From positions 1 through 48,107 of the forward strand of contig JAQTNV010000026.1 of assembly GCA_028713675.1 (NCBI GenBank): 48,107 bases of DNA, read 5' to 3'. The position numbers and the translations under genes were made by a program. The DNA is from a bacterium (GTDB taxonomy: Bacteria > Desulfobacterota > JAPLJL01). Within the stretch, counting starts at the first letter, position 1; the number at the start of each line of letters is the position of its first letter. The notes under the pieces were generated by a model, which did not search any database, was not told the DNA's origin, and saw only the letters and a list, made by a program, of their open reading frames with translations. Of the stretch, positions 24,774 through 33,750 are shown piece after piece.

Positions 24774-25317
24774 CTTATAAATCAGGGGACATATCGTCCC
24801 CGGTTATATTTTAATCCTTATTATTATTCCAATAATATTATGTTCAGGTATGACTGTTTATATTACTAACAAATTGGAATGTCAAGTCTTTTCTTAGATT
24901 CTAAATAAACTTCTAATTTCCAGTACTTCTGTCCTCTCTCCGGGCTGGAAGCGGGGCTTGAGATAGGAGATAGGAGATAAAACAAAAAGGAAGATACTGG
25001 ATTCCCTGGCCGACACCCTGGCGAGCCTCGGGCAAAGCGGGCAAGCCGGGCAGGCCGCATCAAGTGCGGAATGACGAAATTGGCGGGCGTTTAGCTATTT
25101 CAGGGAAAAATTGGGGTCGCCTGATTGCCGGCGTTTTCGGGGACGTAGTTCCGTCCTCCTCCGCTAAAACTTCCGACTACGCCAAGGCTTCGTCGGACAG
25201 GCCGAAAGATAAATTAGTTCCGTTGTTTTATCTAACGTCCCTGACACAAAGACATCTTTTCATCGTATTACCAGCGTCTCTTGTAAACATTTATTTCTAT
25301 TCCTTATTATCTTTTTG
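24774..25317. repeat. Gene-free repeat block
   Basis: No credible gene. The block contains GGGGACATATCGTCCCC (about 24785-24801, a small palindrome), GATAGGAGATAGGAGATA units (about 24963-24980), a split GGATTCC...GGAATGACG unit spanning about 25003-25077 with an insert, then GGGGACGTAGTTCCG and TTTTATCTAACGTCCC pieces (about 25138-25242) that surround a GACTACGCCAAGGCTTCG module (about 25170-25196). The last module is the reverse complement of the one at 18266-18320. Confidence 0.7.
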
Positions 25318-26349
25318 TTAATTCGAGAGCCTTTCTTTCCACTTCCCTAAAGGATAACTATTAAATTCCTTTTTCCATGCGCTTGAGATACCAATGTCAT
25401 AACCATAGATGACGGTCACAGAAAGAAGATCTTTTCCCATAATTGTAGGAAATTTATTTAGAACAATTAATGCTATTTTGTCTATGATTACCTGATAATT
25501 GTCTGGTTTCTTCTTTAAAAATGCCTCAATAGATATAGATGTGGTTTTTTTTCTTTTATTATCTTCAGATCCAAAGTTTGGTTTTTTATAATTCCAAATC
25601 TTAAAGCTTGACGAGTAAACAATAGCATTTGATGAATGGACCAACCCGGATTCGTAGATACTTTTTTGAAGAGAAAGCATTTCTGGAATAGGTGTTTTAT
25701 TTAATAATTTAGGAAATTCAAAATATAGCGTTCCGAATATAACCGCACACAATATGCCAACAATTACAAGGTGGCCTTTCCAATAAATTGGGAACGTAAC
25801 CTTATCAATGGGACTCGTTTTAATTACGAATGTCCCAATAACAATATCATGGAGTGACTGTCTGGTTTTCCGGTTAAAAACATAAAGGTAGATAATTGTT
25901 CCTCCCCCCAGGAACACTATAGCGCCAATCAAATAGGAAACGAATGAAAACAAAGCCCACGGGGGTAGGAGTGCCATATTTAAAAAATATGGTACGCCCA
26001 GAATTGTATAACGGGTGTTCGAACGGAAAAAAGAAATGGTTGAAGCATTTTTGTCCACTACCTTTATCTTCATTATCCGTTTGCCAATTGTTTGGCCGTT
26101 ACCTATGGAGCTATTGAGAGTTCCAAAATATAGAAGCGCTATTACAAAACCGATCAGCCGGCCCAAACCCCCAAGTTCAGCGAAAAAGTCATAGAATAAA
26201 GTTCCTATAATAAATCCAATAATACCAAGGATGATTCCATCAATAATAAGCGCTGCTAATCGTTGCCAAAAACCGCTTATTAATTGAGCAGGTTTTTCTT
26301 CGATTGGTTTGTCTTGATTTAAAGTTGTTTGATTATTAATGTCTTCCAT
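25318..26349 (-). CDS. RDD-family membrane protein
   Basis: The 343-residue protein has an RDD domain from about residue 22 to 180. It has FWQRLAALIIDGIILGIIGFI (Arg and Asp of the family name), NGQTIGKRIMKIKVVD and KTRQSLHDIVIGT, and about four membrane helices in all. A further helix lies near 193-208, and a soluble C-terminal part of about 130 residues has no recognisable motif. RDD proteins are membrane proteins of mostly unknown function; some are linked to transport. The gene is AT-rich and sits between the receiver gene and the archaemetzincin-like gene on the same strand, but gaps of more than 100 bp make an operon uncertain. Confidence 0.85.
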   Translation of the reverse strand: MEDINNQTTLNQDKPIEEKPAQLISGFWQRLAALIIDGIILGIIGFIIGTLFYDFFAELGGLGRLIGFVIALLYFGTLNSSIGNGQTIGKRIMKIKVVDKNASTISFFRSNTRYTILGVPYFLNMALLPPWALFSFVSYLIGAIVFLGGGTIIYLYVFNRKTRQSLHDIVIGTFVIKTSPIDKVTFPIYWKGHLVIVGILCAVIFGTLYFEFPKLLNKTPIPEMLSLQKSIYESGLVHSSNAIVYSSSFKIWNYKKPNFGSEDNKRKKTTSISIEAFLKKKPDNYQVIIDKIALIVLNKFPTIMGKDLLSVTVIYGYDIGISSAWKKEFNSYPLGKWKERLSN

Positions 26350-26464
26350 TGTACTTAAATAGTAGCTATCAAAAACGGATTGATCCGCTTATTAAAATCG
26401 CTTTCAGATGTCTTAAGGTACGTTAGCTATATATCCTGCCTTTTAATTGGTTACGAGATTTTCT

Positions 26465-27721
26465 TTACTTTCCATTCCTCCTTGTTTCCTTAAGATAATT
26501 TTCTAAATGTTCACGGCACCAAGAACATAATTCCGCGCTCTTTCGATCAAGTTCTTCTAAACTATTAGGAAAAGCACGGACACAAGTAGGAAAAGTACAT
26601 CTGGGGATATCAAAAAGGAAAAAGGTGCTGGAAATTGCCTGTTTAAAGGTTCGATCCACTAATTTGGGGCGGTTGGGTGGCGCATGATTAAATGAAGCGG
26701 TAAAACGATGGTACGAAAAAGCCCCATAACCTTTGCTAGCAGAGCCGAAAAGAAAATTATTGCTACAACTGAAAATGTCGGCTGCCGTAACACCCAATAC
26801 TCCTTTAATTTTTGATTTATGATCGAGAGGATATTGCGATTTTATTTTGTCTAATAGGCGATTTACATCATATTGTCCCGAATTCATTAGGTTATGTAAG
26901 AATTCATCAAATTCATTTATTTTCTCTTTCGGAATCCCCTTTTTCTTAAAAAAACATTTCAAGAAATTTATTTTTCCTGGATTAGTTTCAAGTTCTTCCT
27001 TGCTTATTTTTTGTTCGGTTAAAAATTCTTCCCATTGGTTATCTGAAAGTTGCTTCTTAATATCTTTTATTTCGCTAGATAAAAATTGGTCAGCGTAGCT
27101 CCGGTCAAAATTTCCAATATCAATCTCAGGAATGACCATTTGGTAATCGATTCCGGTGGTCTTTTGAAGCTTTTCCAGTACTTCGCCGATTAATCTTCTG
27201 TTTATTTTGCCAAGAGGAATAACAAGTATTTCAACATTGTTTTCATTCTCGTTTTTTTCTTTGGTTTTAAATTCTTCTTTTGGAACTGCCTGGAGGTATT
27301 TGAGGAGCGAATAGGCGTTATTATAAAGATTTTCATCTTCGGCTAGTTGCACTACTAATTCGGCTTTGGAAATTGCTTGTTTTTTATCGCCCTGTTTTAA
27401 AAGTAAGCGAGCAAGCTTTAATTGATATTCCAAGCGCCAGCTATCTGCTTTTAGAGCTTCTTCATAAAGTGCCGTGGCCTTTTGGTCCTTTCCTTCTTCG
27501 GCATATATATCTGCTAAAAGAAAAATATCATCAACATCCCTTCTTATATCGACGACGCTCTTTTTTAATAAACCTTCTACTTTTTTTTCAAGTTTTTCTC
27601 TGTCGTTTATTTTAATTTTGGTCGATTCATCCGCATGAAGATTAATCAAAATACAGAAAGTAAGAAATACAGTAAGGATAAGTAATGAAACAACGATTTG
27701 ATTTTTATTGATTTTTCCCAT
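26465..27721 (-). CDS. TPR protein with an archaemetzincin-like domain lacking the catalytic histidines
   Basis: The 418-residue protein has a signal anchor (about 9-29), TPR-like repeats (about 60-140) and from about 163 a domain that follows archaemetzincin closely. It has ILVIPLGKINRRLIGEVLEKL, GVLGVTAADIF, NNFLFGSASKGYGAFSYHRF, and late CTFPTC and LDRKSAELCSWC that keep the structural-zinc cysteines (C375, C380, C399, C402). In active archaemetzincins HExxHxxGxxHC stands before the last Cys region. Here the aligned residues 364-375 read SSTFFLFDIPRC, so all three His and the Glu are lost. It should be an inactive, perhaps ligand-binding, homologue. No other frame restores the motif. The protein is predicted to face the periplasm. 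A leader element (27736-27772) lies directly upstream. Confidence 0.75.
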   Translation of the reverse strand: MGKINKNQIVVSLLILTVFLTFCILINLHADESTKIKINDREKLEKKVEGLLKKSVVDIRRDVDDIFLLADIYAEEGKDQKATALYEEALKADSWRLEYQLKLARLLLKQGDKKQAISKAELVVQLAEDENLYNNAYSLLKYLQAVPKEEFKTKEKNENENNVEILVIPLGKINRRLIGEVLEKLQKTTGIDYQMVIPEIDIGNFDRSYADQFLSSEIKDIKKQLSDNQWEEFLTEQKISKEELETNPGKINFLKCFFKKKGIPKEKINEFDEFLHNLMNSGQYDVNRLLDKIKSQYPLDHKSKIKGVLGVTAADIFSCSNNFLFGSASKGYGAFSYHRFTASFNHAPPNRPKLVDRTFKQAISSTFFLFDIPRCTFPTCVRAFPNSLEELDRKSAELCSWCREHLENYLKETRRNGK

Positions 27722-27735
27722 TGCAATTAAAATTT

Positions 27736-27772
27736 CGGGGACATTCTTTGCTTTTTAACATTTGACTGCCTT
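27736..27772 (-). repeat. Leader element copy 3, upstream of the archaemetzincin-like gene
   Basis: On the minus strand the element reads AAGGCAGTCAAATGTTAAAA and then AGCAAAGAATGTCCCCG. It ends 15 bp before the gene's start codon at 27721. Confidence 0.75.
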
Positions 27773-27777
27773 CAAAT

Positions 27778-28842
27778 TTAAAGCGGCATTCGACACATAT
27801 AATTATCGTCATCATCTTCAGGCCATTCTTCTTCATAAAGCCGCAAATAAAAGGGAACCGCATTTAAATCGGCTACCGAAAACACCAGGAAACCGTCGAG
27901 TTCCTGCTGGGCCTCAAACTCGCGGTTATTCATACACTTCGAACTGCCCCCCAAATACCGCTCAAGATCCAGGCAGGCAAAAGCGTCCTGGTCGACAACA
28001 TTTCCCAACTTGTCTTCCATCCGGGTATTCCACCAGAAAACCGTTAGCTTTTCATCAAGCTTGTTTTGAGCTGATAAATTAACAACCAGGTAATTGCCGA
28101 TATGGTCGGGATAATTACCGATCTGGGTTAACGTGTAGTAGCCTTGCACGTTTATTAAATACTGCATATTGATATTGTTAAACTCTATCCATTCGCCCTT
28201 CACGCATGAAGGCGGAGCCGTGACAACCTGCACCGGATTGGAAGGGTCGGATTGTCCATAAGCGTTAAAAGCATAAATGAAATACATTTGAGCCGTGCTG
28301 GGATGCAGGCCTGTATCTACACAGGAAGTCGTGTTGCTCGGAAAAGTAGCCACGATATCCGGAACATTCATCAGCCTGAACCCGTCTTCATTATCCGAAT
28401 TATCTACCCACGTGAGCTTGATCTGGTTCGAACCGACTTCCACGGCCCGTAAATTGGAGGGTGCCAGAGGTTTATTATCCTCGTCATTGCTTCCATCCGG
28501 ACCGTTATTTTCATCGTTGCCGTATTGAAGTCTGAATTCCTGGCAGGTCATTTGGTCAATCTCTTTATATGCAGTTTTACATTCTAATTCGGTTACGTTT
28601 TGGGACTCTTTTATCATTTCCGAAATGAAATCCCGGCAATCATTCATTTCCGATTCCGACATGGTTGACGCGCAGGAGGAAAACCTCGAGCAAAACAAAT
28701 CGCCGTAAGAATCGCAGAAGCTTTTATCATTGCAATTCGTATTTAAGACTAAAGCAGCAAAAACACAGGAAAGAACGGACCAGAACAAAACCGACGCAAA
28801 CGTTCGTTTTCGTCTTGGGAAATGAATTTTATTTTTTGACAT
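27778..28842 (-). CDS. Cys-rich secreted lipoprotein-like protein with a fibronectin type III domain
   Basis: The start was placed at the ATG at 28842 because AAAGGCGG stands before it. The 354-residue product has a basic N-terminus and a hydrophobic segment (ASVLFWSVLSCVFAALVL) that serves as signal peptide; the Cys in LNTNC could be lipidated. A Cys-rich region follows (FCDSYGDLFCSRFSSC to MTCQEF, eight cysteines), then an acidic Asn/Asp linker. A fibronectin type III domain comes next (PLAPSNLRAVEVGSNQIKLTW to YGQSDPSNP), then about 140 unassigned residues. It should lie at the cell surface or in the periplasm. The Cys-rich part recalls lipoproteins of myxobacteria-like genomes. The role is unknown; binding or adhesion is a guess. 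The start codon lies inside a leader element. Confidence 0.7.
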   Translation of the reverse strand: MSKNKIHFPRRKRTFASVLFWSVLSCVFAALVLNTNCNDKSFCDSYGDLFCSRFSSCASTMSESEMNDCRDFISEMIKESQNVTELECKTAYKEIDQMTCQEFRLQYGNDENNGPDGSNDEDNKPLAPSNLRAVEVGSNQIKLTWVDNSDNEDGFRLMNVPDIVATFPSNTTSCVDTGLHPSTAQMYFIYAFNAYGQSDPSNPVQVVTAPPSCVKGEWIEFNNINMQYLINVQGYYTLTQIGNYPDHIGNYLVVNLSAQNKLDEKLTVFWWNTRMEDKLGNVVDQDAFACLDLERYLGGSSKCMNNREFEAQQELDGFLVFSVADLNAVPFYLRLYEEEWPEDDDDNYMCRMPL

Positions 28843-28860
28843 TTGACCGCCTTTTACGCT
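28832..28860 (-). repeat. Leader element copy 4, containing the start codon of the fibronectin-III gene
   Basis: On the minus strand AGCGTAAAAGGCGGTCAAAT is followed by GTCAAAAAA. The ATG and the AAAGGCGG ribosome site of the gene at 27778-28842 both belong to the element. It matches copy 2 at 24213-24254 best. Confidence 0.75.
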
Positions 28861-29752
28861 CCCCCTCACCCTTTCCTCTCGCCTAAGGGGCGAGGAGGAA
28901 ATGACAAGAAACGCAGCCTAAAGGCTGCGGCTACATTCTCAAAACCGGTTTTAATTCCCATGAATATTAACCTTATGGTCTTTTTTAATGACCGATATGT
29001 CAAGCGGAAAATAATAACGACCGCCGACGGCCGACCGCAGACCGCAGTAAAGACAAAGGCAGAGAGCAACAATAAAAAAACCGGTCATGGGTGATAGGTC
29101 ATAGGTCATAGGTAAAAGGCATAGGGCAAGAAAAGAAGAGATGACTGGATTCCGGGGCGGGGCCCGGAATGACGGGAAAGATTGAAAATCCCCCCTCCCC
29201 CCTTTTGACAAAGGGGGATTAATTATTGCCCCGAGATTCTTCCCTCGATACTTCTCGGGATAAATCGCCTTGCGCTCAGAATGACAACCCTAGATGAAAA
29301 TCCCCCTCCTTCCCCCTTTTGACAAAGGGGGATAAAAACCTTAGCAACCTGATTTTTCACCCTCCCCTCCATCCCCTCCCCTCAAGGGAGGGGAGAATAT
29401 GTTGATTTATCACCCTCCCCTCTCCGAGCCGTAGGCTTCTACGAGCCGGAGGCCTCCCCCCTCCCCTCAAGGGCGGGGGATTATATGGTTAAGAGGGAGG
29501 AAAAAACGTATACTAGAAAGTGTCGTAGGTTTTTTAATATATTTTGCGGGAAAAACCGCAGAAGAAAGCCGATAACCACCGCAAACGAATAAGACAAACG
29601 GGAGAATACTGAATACTGAATACTGGATACTGGATACTGGATTCCGGCTGGAGTTTATCCTGAGTACATTCGTTTCACTCAGTATAAACTTCGCCGAAGG
29701 ACCGGAATGACAGAAAATAGATGCACTCCATAAAAATCAAACGGAATAAATT
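28861..29752. repeat. Gene-free repeat block before the Na/Pi cotransporter gene
   Basis: No credible gene. Contents: CCCCTCACCC...GGGGCGAGGAGG hairpin (about 28861-28900); CATAGGT/GATAGGT units (29089-29118); a GGATTCCGG...CCGGAATGAC unit (29148-29174); two AAATCCCCCT...AAAGGGGGAT units (about 29188-29220, 29296-29333); a CCCTCGATACTTCTCGGGAT module (about 29243-29263); CACCCTCCCCT...AGGGGAG units, one of them split by a GAGCCGTAGGC palindrome (29424-29452); ACTGAAT/ACTGGAT tandem units (about 29608-29642); and a GGATTCCGG...CCGGAATGAC unit (29640-29711) split by a TTTATCCTGAG...CTCAGTATAAA hairpin. Confidence 0.8.
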
Positions 29753-31381
29753 GTGGTTAGCCTGATCCAAATCCTCGGCGGCCTGGCGCTTTTCCTTTAC
29801 GGGCTCAACATCTCCCGCGAGGGCCTTTCCCTTTTCGGGGGCGAAAAGCTCCGGAAGGCCATCTACTCCCTGACCGACAAGCCCGTCCGCGGGCTCCTGG
29901 TCGGGGTCGTCATCACCCTTTTCCTCCAGAGCTCGAGCGCCACCAGCGTCATGCTTGTGGGCTTCGCCTCGAGCGGGATGATCAGCCTGTTCCAGAGCAT
30001 CGGGGTGATCCTGGGGGCGGACGTGGCCAGCACCCTGACCGTCCAGCTGATTTCCTTCCGGGTGATGGATTACGCCCTCCTCCCCGTGGCGGTGGGCTTT
30101 TTCCTGGGCTTCTTCGTCCGCCACCGGAATATCCGCTACCTGGGCCGGATCATCATGGGCTTCGGACTGCTCTTCTTCGGGATCAAGCTCATGTCCGACG
30201 GCGCGCTCCCCCTGGCCCATTCCCGGATCTTTATGGACCTGCTGCAATCCCTGGGTGAAAATCCCCTGGGCGGCTTCTTCCTGGCCGCCCTCCTGACCGC
30301 CCTGGTCCAGGCCTCGGCCGCGACCATCGGCCTGGTCATCTCCTTCAGCCTCTCCGGGGCCATCACCCTGCCGGCGGCCCTGCCCATGATCCTGGGCGCC
30401 AACATCGGCACCTCCGTAACCGCCTTCCTGGCCGCGGCGGGCTCCAACAGCGAAGGCAAGCAGGTGGCCTGGGCCCATTTCTCGATCAAGCTGCTGGGGG
30501 TGCTCCTGGTCTGGCCCTTGCTCCCGGAACTGGAACGGCTCACCGTGGCCACCGCCGAGACCCTCCCCCGCCAGATCGCCAACGCCCATACCATTTTTAA
30601 CCTCGGGATAGCGCTATTGTTCCTCCCCTTCCGCGGCCTGATCGCCTCCGGGGTCAAGCGGGCCTTCCCCGGGAAAGACCAGATCTCGGACCGTTTCGCC
30701 GCCCGCTACCTGGACCCCAAAGCTTCCGCCACCCCCGACCTGGCCTTCGTCAACGCTTCCCGCGAGATCCTGCGGATCGCCGACATCGTGGAAGAGATGC
30801 TGAAGGACAGCCTCCCTCTCTTTTTCCGGGGCGACCTGGAGGAAATCGAGCGGATCCGGGAGCGGGACAAGGAGGTAAACAGCCTGGATCACCAGATCCG
30901 GCTCTACCTGGCCCGGGTTTCCGAAAAGGCCATGACCGGAAAACAGGCCGAGAAGGAAATGCGCCTGCACAACTTCGCTTCGAGCCTGGAAACCATGGGC
31001 GATGTGGTGGTGAAAAACATCCTGGCCCTGGCCGAGAAAAAATTCCAGAAGGGGCTGACTTTCTCCTCGGAGGGCTGGGAGGAAATCCGGCTATATCACC
31101 TGCGGGTCTCGGAAAATCTCAAAGCCGCCGTCACCGCCTTCGCCGGCGGGGACGAAAGCCTGATCAAGGAGGTATTGGCCAAGGTCCGGGAGCTGGACGC
31201 GGAGGAGCGGAGGCTTAAGCTCAACCATATCCGGAGACTGCACCAGGGACTGAAGGAGTCCATCGACACCAGCGCCATCCACCTGGACCTCCTGAACAAT
31301 CTCCAGCGGATCAATTCCGAGATCGAGGCCGGGTTGACCCCTTATTCCCAGGAACCCGAAACCTTCGACATGATGGATTGA
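29753..31381 (+). CDS. Na/Pi cotransporter family protein with PhoU-like C-terminus
   Basis: The 542-residue protein has two inverted Na_Pi_cotrans repeats. The signature QSSSAT is at 59-64 and its counterpart QASAAT at 186-191, each in a reentrant loop, with about eight or nine membrane helices up to residue 310. The remaining 220 residues are helical and PhoU-like (VNASREILRIADIVEEMLK). It should import phosphate or a similar anion with sodium across the inner membrane. The GTG at 29753 is the only start that gives a complete first helix, with a weak ribosome site. The gene stands alone after the long repeat block. Codon use is that of the GC-rich core, in contrast with the genes to its left. 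Confidence 0.93.
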   Translation: MVSLIQILGGLALFLYGLNISREGLSLFGGEKLRKAIYSLTDKPVRGLLVGVVITLFLQSSSATSVMLVGFASSGMISLFQSIGVILGADVASTLTVQLISFRVMDYALLPVAVGFFLGFFVRHRNIRYLGRIIMGFGLLFFGIKLMSDGALPLAHSRIFMDLLQSLGENPLGGFFLAALLTALVQASAATIGLVISFSLSGAITLPAALPMILGANIGTSVTAFLAAAGSNSEGKQVAWAHFSIKLLGVLLVWPLLPELERLTVATAETLPRQIANAHTIFNLGIALLFLPFRGLIASGVKRAFPGKDQISDRFAARYLDPKASATPDLAFVNASREILRIADIVEEMLKDSLPLFFRGDLEEIERIRERDKEVNSLDHQIRLYLARVSEKAMTGKQAEKEMRLHNFASSLETMGDVVVKNILALAEKKFQKGLTFSSEGWEEIRLYHLRVSENLKAAVTAFAGGDESLIKEVLAKVRELDAEERRLKLNHIRRLHQGLKESIDTSAIHLDLLNNLQRINSEIEAGLTPYSQEPETFDMMD

Positions 31382-31518
31382 CCGGCGTCCGCCCAGACGT
31401 TGCCCGATTTTTTATCCTGACTCCGGAAGGATTGGATGTTGGTAATAAAACCGCCGATAAATTGGCAGACTACAAATAAAACTTTATATCGGCTTAACCC
31501 ATTGCTTTCAGTCTGATC
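31382..31518. repeat. Short gap with a degraded TTGCCCGAT module
   Basis: Between the phosphate cotransporter and lptD lie GTTGCCCGATTTTTTATCC (about 31400) and AAACCGCCGATAAATTGGC with AGACTACAAATAAA (about 31447-31482). These are worn variants of the GCCCGATAAATCGGGCAACTAC module seen at 12187 and 42396. I see no terminator with a clear U tail. Confidence 0.5.
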
Positions 31519-33750
31519 ATGTCTCTTGCCCGGAGAATCTTTTTTGTTCTGGCCCTCGCCGCCGGTATTTGCCTCGTGATGACCGCGGCCGGGTCCCGGG
31601 CCTTCGCCGGGGTCTGGCTCCAGAATCCCCTGGATACCGAAGAGCACGGCATCCGTCTCTCCGGGGACAAGCTGACCTACTCCACCCCGGACCACACCTA
31701 TATCATCGAAGGAAGCGCCGTCGTGGAGGGGACGGGCTGGACCGTCCGGGCCGACCGGATCACCTTTGACCCGAAAGACCTGGTCCTGAACGCGGAAAGC
31801 CGGGTCTCGATCCAGGATCAGACCAGCACGATCCACTCCGAAAAGCTGACCCTCAATCTCCGGAACAATACCGGCACGCTCTTTCAGGGGAAACTCGAGT
31901 TCGAGCCCGCCCCCGGGGAGCACGGCCGGCTCCAGGTGGAGGGCGAAACGATCCAGCGAAGCTCCCCGGTCCAATACCAGATCAACCAGGGCGGGTTCAC
32001 CACCTGCTCCTGCCCGGGGAAAATCCCCGCGCCCTGGAAAATCGGCTGCCGGCAGGCCGACCTTACCATCGGCGAATACATCACCTTCCGCAACTTCGTC
32101 TTCCGCGTCTACAGCGTGCCGGTCCTGTATTTCCCCTGGCTCGCCTACCCGGTCAAGACCCAGAGGCAGACCGGTTTCCTGATTCCCCATTTCTATTATT
32201 CCGGGCGCGACGGGTTCCAGGCGGAGGATTCCTTTTTCATCAACATCTCCCCCTCCCTGGATGCGACGCTCGGGGCCAAGGTCCTGACCAACCGGGGCCT
32301 GCAGGGTTCCGGGGAGTTCCGTTACCGCCTGACCCCCGGTTTTCCGGAAGGCTACGCCGGGGGAAAACTGGAAGCCTCCTACCTGGGCGAGCTTTTCGTG
32401 GATAAAGCCAAAAGACAGGATTGGTATACCCTGCATTTCACCCACGAGCACGATCTTTCCCCCCGCGACTGGGCCGGGGTGGACGTCAACGCGCAAACCC
32501 AGAGTTACCAGGCCGAGTTCGGCGGAAACCTCCAGGCCCGGAGCGCTCAATATTCTTATTCCAGCGGATACTGGCGGAACCGGGGCGACCGTCTCCTGAC
32601 CGTGGCCGAGGCGGATTATTACGTTAACAATCTCCCCAGCACGGCGCCCGAGATCCACCGCCTGCCCAACCTCGGCCTCGAGCTGGTGGATTTTACCATC
32701 CCGAAAACCCCGATCCGGTTTAACGGGCCGGTTTCCCTCATCAGCTTCACCAACCTCCAGAACCAGATGGAAGTAGTCCCGCGGTTCAGTGTTTTCCCCC
32801 GGGTCCTGATCCCCTTCCCGCTTCTCGGGGTCGCCGGGTTCTCCGGGCAGGCCGGCCTGGAAGATGTCGCCTACTGGGTCAGGTCGGAAGACGCGGACTG
32901 GAGAAAGGTTTTCACGCGCGCGGACGGAACCGAGCTGGCCGCCGGCGGGGGCAGCTTCCGCCACCAGGCCGCGTTTTCCGGGGAAGCCAAGGTCGAGACC
33001 GGCTGGGAGCGGGTTTTCCTCCGCCCGAACGGCTCCGGTTTCCGTCACCAGCTCACCGCCGAAGCGGGTTTTTCCCAGCGGACCATGATCCACCAAGCCC
33101 AGATTCCCGAACTCGATGAGCTGGACCTGATCGGCGACCGCCGTTATCTTCCCTACCGCCTGGCCACCGAGCTGGCCTACCGGTCGCGCCCCGGAGCCAC
33201 CCGGGGGAGATTATCGCTCGAGGCCCGGGAATTTTACGATCTCCAGGAAGGGGACTTTTCCGACATCCTTTCCCGGCTCAGCCTGAATTGGGACAGCTGG
33301 CAAATCCGGTCTTCGGGGATTTACAACCTCCACGGGAAGGGCCTGACCGATGCCGGGGCCTCCGCCAGCCTTCCGCTCGTCCCCGGCACCCTCGGCGCCA
33401 TGATCGGGTATCGGAAGATCAAGGGTTTTCCCGATGGCCCGGGTCGTAGGGACCTGAACCGGGTCTGGCTCTCCGACTTTTTAAGTTCCGAATACAGCCG
33501 GCAGGACGCCGATGATCTCTCCGGAAGCCTGAGCCTCAGTCTTTTCCGGCATGTCAGCCTCGGCGGAACAGTCACTTTCTCGCTTAAGGAAAAAGCTTTC
33601 CTGGAAGGGAGTTATAGCCTCTCCTACCTCTCCATTTGCGACTGCTATCTCCTGAATTTCCAGTACACGGACCGGCCCGGATGGCATAACGATCTCTTCG
33701 CCGTCGTGATCAGCTTCACCGGGCTAGGGGGGGAATTAAAGCAACCCTAG
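31519..33750 (+). CDS. lptD: LPS-assembly protein LptD
   Basis: The 743-residue outer-membrane protein inserts lipopolysaccharide into the outer leaflet. A signal peptide (about 1-30, ending SRAFA) is followed by an LptA-like beta-jellyroll domain (about 45-150; IIEGSAVVEGTGWTVRADRI). The conserved start of the barrel follows with CSCPGKIPAPWKIGC, VPVLYFPWLAYPVK and QTGFLIPHFYYSGRDG, then the long barrel (DATLGAKVLTNRGLQGSGEFRY). Cysteines in the barrel start and near the end (SICDCYLLNF) can form the disulfides known from LptD. The length is normal. The gene is monocistronic as far as I see, with no surA or lptE next to it. Its presence shows that the organism makes lipopolysaccharide. Confidence 0.93.
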   Translation: MSLARRIFFVLALAAGICLVMTAAGSRAFAGVWLQNPLDTEEHGIRLSGDKLTYSTPDHTYIIEGSAVVEGTGWTVRADRITFDPKDLVLNAESRVSIQDQTSTIHSEKLTLNLRNNTGTLFQGKLEFEPAPGEHGRLQVEGETIQRSSPVQYQINQGGFTTCSCPGKIPAPWKIGCRQADLTIGEYITFRNFVFRVYSVPVLYFPWLAYPVKTQRQTGFLIPHFYYSGRDGFQAEDSFFINISPSLDATLGAKVLTNRGLQGSGEFRYRLTPGFPEGYAGGKLEASYLGELFVDKAKRQDWYTLHFTHEHDLSPRDWAGVDVNAQTQSYQAEFGGNLQARSAQYSYSSGYWRNRGDRLLTVAEADYYVNNLPSTAPEIHRLPNLGLELVDFTIPKTPIRFNGPVSLISFTNLQNQMEVVPRFSVFPRVLIPFPLLGVAGFSGQAGLEDVAYWVRSEDADWRKVFTRADGTELAAGGGSFRHQAAFSGEAKVETGWERVFLRPNGSGFRHQLTAEAGFSQRTMIHQAQIPELDELDLIGDRRYLPYRLATELAYRSRPGATRGRLSLEAREFYDLQEGDFSDILSRLSLNWDSWQIRSSGIYNLHGKGLTDAGASASLPLVPGTLGAMIGYRKIKGFPDGPGRRDLNRVWLSDFLSSEYSRQDADDLSGSLSLSLFRHVSLGGTVTFSLKEKAFLEGSYSLSYLSICDCYLLNFQYTDRPGWHNDLFAVVISFTGLGGELKQP

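Noticed and set aside
26581-26660. A double frameshift that would hide the HExxH motif of the archaemetzincin-like gene
   Set aside because: I read the other two frames of this strand across the region; neither contains HExxH, so the loss appears real.
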